Shown piece after piece: positions 7,708 through 13,172 of a stretch of DNA of 13,629 bases; position 1 is the stretch's first letter, and each line of letters begins with the position of its first letter. This DNA comes from Actinomycetes bacterium (GTDB taxonomy: Bacteria; Actinomycetota; Actinomycetes; S36-B12; UBA5976): assembly GCA_021784375.1 (NCBI GenBank), contig JAJXSV010000040.1:1-13629 (forward strand), written 5' to 3'. The notes under the pieces are model-generated. The model made no database searches, was not told the DNA's origin, and worked only from the letters and a program-made list of their open reading frames with translations. Position numbers and translations under genes: made by a program.

Positions 7708-8892
7708 TCTCATCGCCTGCTCGGCGCGACCGCTGTCGTCGCCCTCCTCGGACTCCTCACCGGCGCGACCGCGGTCGCCAATGCCGGGCCCAGCAACGTC
7801 AGCTTCGGCCACAGCCATCGTGTCTGTGCGCTGCCTGTGGGGGGCGAGGCGGCCTGTGATGCCTATGTCGTCGCTGACGCCGCCACCGGTGCGCCGCTCG
7901 CCATGACGTCGTACACCTACGGGTATGCGCCGGCCAGCCTCAGCTCCGCCTACGGACCCTTCGGCAGGAACAAGATGACGATCGCCATCGTCGACGCCTA
8001 CGCCCATCCCGCTGCGGCTGCGGACCTCGCCGTGTACCGCGCGCAGTTCAGGCTCGGGAAGGCGAGTCTCCAGCAGTACAACCAGGACGGCGGGCCCATC
8101 GACACGGTGGCCGCCAACGTCGGCTGGGGCCGGGAGGAGATGCTGGACCTGGAGATGGCCTCGGCCATCTGCCCGCAGTGCTCGCTCATCTACGTCGGCG
8201 CGAACTCCGCATCGCTCACCGACCTCGCCGCGGCCGTCACGCGCGCCGCCGCGCTCGGCGCGCAGGTGATCTCCAACTCGTACGGTGCGCGCGAGAGCCA
8301 CAGCGAACTCGCGGTGTCTGCGTGGAACATCCCCGGTGTGGCGGTCACGGTGTCCTCGGGTGACGGCGGCTACGGCACGGAGTTCCCCGCGACCTCGGCG
8401 GGAGTCATCGCCGTCGGGGGGACCTCCCTCTCGCTCACCGCCGACGGCCACCGCGACACGGAGACCGCTTGGTCGGGCACGGGCAGCGGCTGCTCCAGCT
8501 ACATCGCCAAGCCGGCCTGGCAGATTGATGCGGGCTGCGCCATGCGCACCATCACCGATGTCGCCGCGGTCGCGGATCCCTACACCGGCGTCGCCGTCTA
8601 CGACTCCTACGGGAGCACCGGCGGTGCGAACTGGTACGTGTTCGGCGGCACCAGTGTGAGCGCACCGTTGATTGCAGCCATGTTCGCGCGGGGCCGCGAC
8701 TTCGCCCCCGGCGAACAGGTCGCCGCACGGCTCTACGCGAACCCGCAGTCGCTCTACGACGTGACGTCGGGCTCCAACGGCAAGTGCTCCACCAGGACCA
8801 ACACCCTCACGCAGTACCTGTGCACGGCCGGCCCCGGCTACGACGGCCCCACGGGCAACGGCGCTCCCAACGGGGACGCCAGCGCCTTCTAG
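7705..8892 (+). CDS. Secreted sedolisin-like S53 serine-carboxyl peptidase without prodomain
   Basis: A 395-residue exported peptidase of the sedolisin/kumamolisin family, subtilisin-fold enzymes with a Ser-Glu-Asp triad usually active in acid. The signal peptide ends near ANA-GPS (about residue 27). Catalytic residues: E144 and D148 in GWGREEMLDLEMA, the oxyanion Asp220 in SSGDGGYG and nucleophile S317 in GGTSVSAP. The C-terminal calcium-site pattern is visible in YDVTSGSNGKC and GYDGPTGNGAPNG. The catalytic domain begins only about 40 residues after the signal peptide, so the inhibitory prodomain of about 180 residues found in many sedolisins is absent; a short Cys-containing segment (HRVCALPVGGEAACDAY) stands in its place. 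The ATG at 7705 is chosen for the signal peptide. A strong hairpin at 8901-8934 closes the gene. Confidence 0.9.
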   Translation: MSHRLLGATAVVALLGLLTGATAVANAGPSNVSFGHSHRVCALPVGGEAACDAYVVADAATGAPLAMTSYTYGYAPASLSSAYGPFGRNKMTIAIVDAYAHPAAAADLAVYRAQFRLGKASLQQYNQDGGPIDTVAANVGWGREEMLDLEMASAICPQCSLIYVGANSASLTDLAAAVTRAAALGAQVISNSYGARESHSELAVSAWNIPGVAVTVSSGDGGYGTEFPATSAGVIAVGGTSLSLTADGHRDTETAWSGTGSGCSSYIAKPAWQIDAGCAMRTITDVAAVADPYTGVAVYDSYGSTGGANWYVFGGTSVSAPLIAAMFARGRDFAPGEQVAARLYANPQSLYDVTSGSNGKCSTRTNTLTQYLCTAGPGYDGPTGNGAPNGDASAF

Positions 8893-8900
8893 CGCGAGCG

Positions 8901-8934
8901 GCGTGGGCCCACCGTGCGGACGGCGGGCCCACGC
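8901..8934 (+). terminator. GC-rich hairpin terminator after the S53 peptidase gene
   Basis: GCGTGGGCCC (8901-8910) pairs perfectly with GGGCCCACGC (8925-8934). Inside, CCGT pairs with ACGG across an A-C mismatch and a GCGG loop, giving a stem of about 14 paired bases. No U-tract follows, as is usual in high-GC actinobacteria. It begins 8 bp after the stop codon and ends about 70 bp before the permease promoter candidate. Confidence 0.75.
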
Positions 8935-9005
8935 GGGCTTCGGGACCTTCGACGCGTTGTCGTGACACGCCCGCGTGTACTGCCGCCAGTGCCGGTCCGG
9001 TGCCG

Positions 9006-9066
9006 TAACTTGCGGTGCAACGCGTGGCGGTGCAGGCCGCTTTCCCCTGCGCGGACTTCCTAGGAG
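9006..9066 (+). promoter_or_regulatory. Permease leader: -10 candidate, small hairpin and Shine-Dalgarno
   Basis: TAACTT (9006-9011) fits TANNNT and would start a transcript near 9018. The leader of about 54 nt contains a small hairpin, GTGCAGG (9030-9036) with CCTGCGC (9046-9052), 7 bp including one G-U pair. AGGAG (9062-9066) follows, 5 nt before the TTG start. This ribosome site is what fixes the start at 9072. Confidence 0.4.
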
Positions 9067-9071
9067 CTTCC

Positions 9072-10331
9072 TTGTTCAGTTGGACCCTGCACGGCGACGG
9101 CCGTCGCGTCACCCCCGGCGAAGTCGTGGCCCCCGCCGAACGCCTCAGCTGGCCGCGCACCATCGGCATCGGTGCGCAGCACATCGCCGCCATGTTCGGC
9201 GCGACCTTCCTCGTACCGCTCCTCACGGGCTTCCCGCCCACGACGACGCTGCTGTTCAGCGGCATCGGCACGTTGCTGTTCGTCTTCGTCACGCGCAACC
9301 GCATCCCGTCCTATCTGGGCTCCTCATTCGCCTTCATCGCACCGGTGATCGCAGCCACCAAGGGCGGCAGCATGGCCGACGCCTTGGGCGGCATTGTCGG
9401 CGTGGGTGTGCTCCTCATCATCGTGGGCCTGGTCGTGCAGGCCGCGGGGGCACACTGGATCGAGGTGTTCATGCCCCCGGTCGTCACCGGCACCATCGTG
9501 GCCGTCATCGGCCTCAACCTGGCCGGCGTCGCCAAGGGCAGCCTCAGTGCGCAGCCCGCCATCGGCATCGTCACCCTCGCCACCATCTTCCTGGTGTCGG
9601 TGATCTCGCGTGGGTTCCTCGCCCGCATCGCCATCGTGATCGGTCTCGTCGTCGGCTACCTGTTCGCGCTCACGCAGGGCGGCGTCGATACCACGGGTGT
9701 CGCGGCCGCCGCCTGGTTCGGCCTGCCCACCTTGACGGCACCGGCCTTCAAGTTCTCGGCCATGCTGCTGTTCGTCCCCGTCGTGCTCGTGCTCATCGCG
9801 GAGAACGTGGGCCACGTGAAGGCCGTCGCCACCATGACCGGCCAGGACCTCGACGCCGACATGGGCCGTGCCATCATGGCCGACGGCTTCGCCACCACCA
9901 TCGCGGGCTTCGGCGGCGGCTCCGGTACCACGACCTACGCGGAGAACATCGGTGTCATGGCGGCGACGCGCGTCTACTCGACACTCGCCTACATGTTCGC
10001 CGGCGTGGGGGCCATCCTGCTCTCGCTGTCGCCCAAGCTCGGGGCGGTGCTGCACTCCGTCCCGGCAGGCGTCCTCGGCGGTGCCGGCGTCGCCCTGTAC
10101 GGGATGATCGGGCTGCTCGGCGCACGCATCTGGATCGAGAACCGCGTGAACTTCTCCGATCCGACGAACCTCTTCATCGCCGCCTCCTGCCTGGTCATCG
10201 GCATCTCGGACGTCACGTACACCCACGGCGACTACACCTTCAATGGCATCGTGCTGTCGACCCTGCTCGCGGTCGTGGGTTACCAGATCATGCGTGCCAT
10301 CTCGCGGGGACGCGGCACCTCGCAGGTCTGA
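9072..10331 (+). CDS. uraA: NCS2-family nucleobase permease (uracil permease, UraA-like)
   Basis: A 419-residue inner-membrane proton symporter of the NCS2 (xanthine/uracil permease) family importing a nucleobase, most likely uracil. It shows family residues matching UraA: E244 and H248 in IAENVGHV (UraA Glu241 and His245) and E291 in TTTYAENIGVMAATRV (UraA Glu290). The N-terminal IGAQHIAAMFGATFLVP motif and about 12-14 hydrophobic segments are typical. The frame is open from 9015, but the TTG at 9072 is preferred because AGGAG (9062-9066) lies 5 nt upstream and family proteins begin a short distance before the QH motif. It is flanked by strong hairpins on both sides, so it is probably monocistronic. 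Uracil rather than xanthine is inferred from closeness to the UraA motifs. Confidence 0.92.
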   Translation: MFSWTLHGDGRRVTPGEVVAPAERLSWPRTIGIGAQHIAAMFGATFLVPLLTGFPPTTTLLFSGIGTLLFVFVTRNRIPSYLGSSFAFIAPVIAATKGGSMADALGGIVGVGVLLIIVGLVVQAAGAHWIEVFMPPVVTGTIVAVIGLNLAGVAKGSLSAQPAIGIVTLATIFLVSVISRGFLARIAIVIGLVVGYLFALTQGGVDTTGVAAAAWFGLPTLTAPAFKFSAMLLFVPVVLVLIAENVGHVKAVATMTGQDLDADMGRAIMADGFATTIAGFGGGSGTTTYAENIGVMAATRVYSTLAYMFAGVGAILLSLSPKLGAVLHSVPAGVLGGAGVALYGMIGLLGARIWIENRVNFSDPTNLFIAASCLVIGISDVTYTHGDYTFNGIVLSTLLAVVGYQIMRAISRGRGTSQV

Positions 10332-10341
10332 GGCTGCGCGT

Positions 10342-10380
10342 CGGGATGCCCGGCCCCCCACGGGGGTGCCGGGCATCCCG
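10342..10380 (+). terminator. Very stable hairpin terminator after the permease gene
   Basis: CGGGATGCCCGGC (10342-10354) is perfectly complementary to GCCGGGCATCCCG (10368-10380). Five further C-G pairs (10355-10359 with 10362-10366) extend the stem past a single bulged T, leaving almost no loop. It starts 11 bp after the stop codon and isolates the permease from the downstream gene. Confidence 0.85.
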
Positions 10381-10428
10381 GCTTCCGGGCCAGGGCCGGC
10401 GGCGCCCCCGCGTGAGGGGAATGTAAGG

Positions 10429-10448
10429 ATCGGGACCAAAGTCCCGAA
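10429..10448 (+). promoter_or_regulatory. DosR/DevR-type binding box upstream of the EXORDIUM-like gene
   Basis: The sequence atcgggaccaaagtcccgaa matches the mycobacterial DosR (DevR) box TTSGGGACTWWAGTCCCSAA at 18 of 20 positions; the mismatches are the first base and the central T. The core CGGGAC-CAAA-GTCCCG is a perfect 6-bp palindrome. It lies 70 bp upstream of the ATG at 10518 and 7 bp upstream of a -10-like TAGCCT. DosR activates hypoxia and dormancy genes in Mycobacterium, and related regulators occur in other actinobacteria. Binding here is inferred from sequence only. Confidence 0.6.
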
Positions 10449-10455
10449 AGCGGCG

Positions 10456-10511
10456 TAGCCTCGATGCGAACGTCGCATCCTCGCGGGCAGCGAGCCGTCG
10501 GCGTCAAGGAG
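10456..10511 (+). promoter_or_regulatory. -10 candidate and Shine-Dalgarno of the EXORDIUM-like gene
   Basis: TAGCCT (10456-10461) fits TANNNT and predicts a start near 10468 and a leader of about 50 nt. AAGGAG (10506-10511) lies 6 nt before the ATG at 10518 and is the strongest ribosome site in the window, deciding the start against the in-frame ATG at 10464. The DosR-like box just upstream covers the position where a -35 element would be. Confidence 0.5.
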
Positions 10512-10517
10512 CGCGCC

Positions 10518-11480
10518 ATGAGCAACCGATTCCGTCTCGCCATCGCAGCCGCCGCCATCTTGGTCGCCGCGCTGCCGACTGCGCAGTCCAGCGCCGCCGA
10601 CACGGCCGCGCCGGCCGCGCAATCCGGCAATCGCTTCATCGACGGGCAGGGCAATCCCGGAGTGCTGCTCCCCACGCGCGCAGCCCGCTCGAGTGCCGGT
10701 GCGGCTGGCTCGCCCATCATCTACCACGGTGGGCCCATCATGCCCAGCGTGCGCTCGTACATCATCTGGTACGGCAATTGGGCTGGCGATCCCTGCACGG
10801 ACACCACGACCGGGAGCACACCGAACATCCTCACCACCATGCTGGCTGCCATCGGTGGGTCCGCGTGGTACGGCATCAACACCCACTACACGCAGCAGAA
10901 CCCGTTCAAGCAAGTGCTGGCCCAGGTATCCGTAGGTGGCTGCTACTACGACACGCGCACCGCCTCGCTGGCCGGCATCAATGCCCGTAGCGGTGCTCCC
11001 AGCAACGTCGTGCAGCAGGACCTGCAGCACTTCAGCGTGGGCCCGCCGGACGCTTCCGGGCTCTACTACGTCTTCACCAGCGCCGACGTCGCGGTGAAGG
11101 GATTCGGCACGAACTACTGCGGCTACCACGGCTACTTCACAAGCGGTGGCGTCGTCACCAAGTACTCGTTCGTCGGTGACCCGAGCAACTACATGAGTGC
11201 GTGCGCGGAGCAGACGACCAGCCCCAGCGGGAATGCCGCGGCCGATGCCATGGTGTCCGTCATCGCCCACGAACTGGTGGAGTCGGCGTCGGATCCACAA
11301 CTCAACGCCTGGTACGACAAGCGCGGTTACGAGAACGCCGACAAGTGCGCATGGACCTTCGGTGCGACGAGCCAAGCCGGCAATGGCTCGCTGTACAACA
11401 TGACGATCAACACCGTGCCGTACCTCATCCAGCAGAACTGGTCGCTGGAGACCTCGCCGCAGTCATGCCAACTTTCCTGA
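10518..11480 (+). CDS. Secreted EXORDIUM / phosphate-induced protein 1 family protein
   Basis: A 320-residue exported protein. The signal peptide (MSNRFRLAIAAAAILVAALP, cleavage about residue 26-27) is followed by a low-complexity linker to about residue 65. The rest shows the plant EXORDIUM/PHI-1 (Phi_1) family plan: YHGGPIMPSVRSYIIWYGNW (69-88), an LYYVFTSADVAVKGF strand (182-196) followed by NYCGYHG, then MVSVIAHELVESASDP (245-260) and NAWYDKRGYENADKCAWTFG (263-282). H251-E252 with E255 resembles a metallohydrolase helix, and the ENADKCAWTFG motif is highly diagnostic. Six mature cysteines allow three disulfides. In plants these apoplastic proteins link to growth and carbon starvation; the bacterial role and any enzymatic activity are unknown. 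A DosR-type box lies upstream and the next small secreted gene follows after 19 bp. Confidence 0.87.
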   Translation: MSNRFRLAIAAAAILVAALPTAQSSAADTAAPAAQSGNRFIDGQGNPGVLLPTRAARSSAGAAGSPIIYHGGPIMPSVRSYIIWYGNWAGDPCTDTTTGSTPNILTTMLAAIGGSAWYGINTHYTQQNPFKQVLAQVSVGGCYYDTRTASLAGINARSGAPSNVVQQDLQHFSVGPPDASGLYYVFTSADVAVKGFGTNYCGYHGYFTSGGVVTKYSFVGDPSNYMSACAEQTTSPSGNAAADAMVSVIAHELVESASDPQLNAWYDKRGYENADKCAWTFGATSQAGNGSLYNMTINTVPYLIQQNWSLETSPQSCQLS

Positions 11481-11499
11481 CCCTGGTGGGCCCGAAGCC

Positions 11500-11937
11500 A
11501 TGACCGCTCGAACCTCGACCATGCGCACCGGCTCGATCGTCGTGGCGGTGGTGCTCGCCGCTTCCATGGCCCTGCCGGCCGGCGCGGCACCGTCGATCTC
11601 CATGGGAGAGGCCGTGAACGGCAAGGTCGTGCAGGTGAAGCTGGGGAGTCTGGTGAGCGTCATGCTCCACTCGACCTACTGGCATGCCGCATCGATGCCC
11701 CAGCGCAGGTTGCTGCGACCCCTGGGACCGGTCGTGAGGACGGCCATCCTGCCCGGCGCCAAAGCCCCCGCCGGCTGTCGCATTGCCGGCAGTGGTTGCG
11801 GCAGCGTGCTCTGGCGCTTCAGGGCGGCGCACCTGGGCAGCGCGCGCTTCGTCGCCACGCGTGTGAGTTGCGGCGAGGCCATGCGGTGCACGGCTGCGCA
11901 GGGGCACTACAGCGTCACCATCCGCATCGTGAGATAG
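11500..11937 (+). CDS. Small secreted beta-rich protein, possible chagasin-like (I42) fold
   Basis: A 145-residue exported protein with a signal peptide ending near AGAAP (about residue 30) and a mature domain of about 115 residues with four cysteines (C93, C100, C124, C130). The pattern VKLGSLVSVMLHSTYW (46-61), then GSGCGSVLWRFRAAHLGSAR (97-116), then YSVTIRI at the end follows the strand and loop order of chagasin-type cysteine-protease inhibitors (G-x-G-G loop, then a hydrophobic strand ending in G-x-A). However, the NPTTG and RPW inhibitory loops are not recognisable, so inhibition is not established. SCGEAMRCTAAQGHYSVTI gives the look of a conserved actinobacterial secreted family. It starts 19 bp after the EXORDIUM-like gene with a weak GGTGG ribosome site, and is probably co-transcribed. 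An alternative start is the ATG at 11521. Confidence 0.72.
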   Translation: MTARTSTMRTGSIVVAVVLAASMALPAGAAPSISMGEAVNGKVVQVKLGSLVSVMLHSTYWHAASMPQRRLLRPLGPVVRTAILPGAKAPAGCRIAGSGCGSVLWRFRAAHLGSARFVATRVSCGEAMRCTAAQGHYSVTIRIVR

Positions 11938-12019
11938 GCGGTCGCGCAGAAGAGCAAGGGTTCGTCCAAGAACGACTGTGAAGTCCCTGTGGCCCAACCG
12001 GACGGCCGCATCGAGACCA

Positions 12020-12031
12020 TAGGGTTTGGGC
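12020..12031 (+). promoter_or_regulatory. -10 box of a probable leaderless promoter for the esterase gene
   Basis: TAGGGT (12020-12025) is followed by exactly 6 nt and the ATG at 12032. There is no ribosome binding site. A short inverted repeat GGGCA/TGCCC (12028-12032 and 12036-12040) straddles the start codon. Confidence 0.5.
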
Positions 12032-13135
12032 ATGCTGCCCGAGCTCACCAGCGGCACGCTCGCTTGGATCCTCGTCATCCTGACCGTGCTGGTCCCGATT
12101 GGAGCCGTCGTGTTCGCCCGACGCACCCGCCACCGCGGAGGCCCCTTGCGCGTCGGTGGGCACTTCGTGCTCGTCGTCCTGTCCCAGGCGGTTGCCGTGC
12201 TCATGGCGCTCGTCCTCATCAACGACCAGTTCGGGTTGTATGCGAGTTGGGATGACCTGCTGGGGATCACGCCCCCGGCGTCAGCGGCCACCTTCAAGGC
12301 GCCCGCGGCCAAGCCGCATGCCAGCGTGGTGCCCGTGCCCTGGGTCAAGGGCCTGCCGGCTGGGTTCACGCGGGACACCATCCCGCACTCCTACAAGACC
12401 ACGGTCAAGGTCGCTGGTTCCGGGCAACCACTCCCTATGACGGTGGTGCTGCCACCCCAGTACTTCCAGGCAAAGTATGCGAAGACCCGATTCCCGGTGA
12501 TCATCCTGCTTCCCGGCTACCCCGGCAGCACCTGGGGCTGGCTGCACAACATGGATCTGCAGAAGCACGCCCAGGAGGCCGTGAAGGCTGGCGGCACCCC
12601 CTTCATCTTCGTGGCCTCGCAGGAATACCTTGCCGGCGCGCCGGACCTTGAATGCATGGATCTGCCCGGGCAGCCGCAGATCGAGAGCTTCCTCACGAGA
12701 TCCATCCCGCAGATCGTGATGTCGCACTTCCGCGCCAGCACGGATCGCAGGGGCTGGGCCATCGGCGGCTACTCGGAGGGCGCGTACTGTGGCGCGCAGT
12801 TGGCGATGCGCCACCCTGACATCTTCGCAGCAGCCCTCAGCATCGCGGGCTACCCCCGCCCGGAGTCGCCGTACTTCAAGACCATCCCCCAGAGCTACAC
12901 CGACGCCGGCGACCTCGCGCTGCTGCTCCAGAAGGCCCCTGACATCGCGCTGCTGGCGACGGAGAGCGTGCAGGACAAGCAATCCGGCAACACCTTCGCG
13001 GCGCTCGCGCACCCCATTCCGCCAACCGTCGTGAAGACCGTGCTCTTCCAGACCGGTGGGCACAACCTGGCGGCCTTCTCGGCGGAGCTGAAGGCGGACC
13101 TGCTCTGGATGAGCAAGTACATGGCGCGCATCTAG
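12032..13135 (+). CDS. Membrane-anchored alpha/beta-hydrolase (esterase D / antigen 85-like)
   Basis: A 367-residue protein with two N-terminal membrane helices (about 10-29 and 43-63), a short Pro/Ala-rich linker and an extracytoplasmic alpha/beta-hydrolase of the putative-esterase family (PF00756 type). The oxyanion segment is VIILLPGYPGSTWGW; the nucleophile is S248 in the elbow GGYSEGAY; His344 in TGGHN completes the triad, with the acid probably E311 or D315 in LATESVQD. The family includes S-formylglutathione hydrolase, siderophore esterases and mycolyltransferases; the substrate here is unknown, and it could act on surface lipids or glycans. The ATG at 12032 is preferred over TTG at 12026, which overlaps the last base of the -10 box rather than following it. 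It ends in a hairpin shared with the convergent ABC gene. Confidence 0.88.
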   Translation: MLPELTSGTLAWILVILTVLVPIGAVVFARRTRHRGGPLRVGGHFVLVVLSQAVAVLMALVLINDQFGLYASWDDLLGITPPASAATFKAPAAKPHASVVPVPWVKGLPAGFTRDTIPHSYKTTVKVAGSGQPLPMTVVLPPQYFQAKYAKTRFPVIILLPGYPGSTWGWLHNMDLQKHAQEAVKAGGTPFIFVASQEYLAGAPDLECMDLPGQPQIESFLTRSIPQIVMSHFRASTDRRGWAIGGYSEGAYCGAQLAMRHPDIFAAALSIAGYPRPESPYFKTIPQSYTDAGDLALLLQKAPDIALLATESVQDKQSGNTFAALAHPIPPTVVKTVLFQTGGHNLAAFSAELKADLLWMSKYMARI

Positions 13136-13172
13136 CGAGGGCCAGGACCGCGGCGGCCCGGGCCCCCGCTAG
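13132..13172. terminator. Bidirectional hairpin containing both stop codons
   Basis: CTAGCGAGGGCC (13132-13143) pairs with GGCCCCCGCTAG (13161-13172) over 12 positions with one A-C mismatch. The loop is 17 nt and GC-rich. The outer CTAG of each arm carries the TAG stop of the gene it ends: 13133-13135 for the esterase (+), and the complement of 13169-13171 for the ABC ATPase (-). The two genes are only 33 bp apart. Confidence 0.75.

Noticed and set aside
7240..8451. Long minus-strand frame over the two protease genes (403 codons)
   Set aside because: Same third-position GC effect; no recognisable motif and it is antisense to clear protease motifs.
8939..8949. DosR-like half site TTCGGGACCTT before the permease gene
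   Set aside because: The left half fits the consensus but the right half does not (GACGCG instead of GTCCC), and it is far from the promoter candidate; probably chance next to the 8901-8934 hairpin.
10464..10517. ATG at 10464 as the start of the EXORDIUM-like gene
   Set aside because: It lacks a ribosome site and adds 18 polar residues before the signal peptide; AAGGAG before 10518 is decisive.
9324..11375. Long open frame on the minus strand across the permease and EXORDIUM-like genes (683 codons)
   Set aside because: Antisense shadow: it crosses two genes and a terminator, is made of Gly/Asp/His/Arg-rich nonsense, and has no start-site signals.
11979..11990. AAGTCCC half site upstream of the esterase gene
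   Set aside because: The opposite half of a DosR box is missing, so it does not support regulation.
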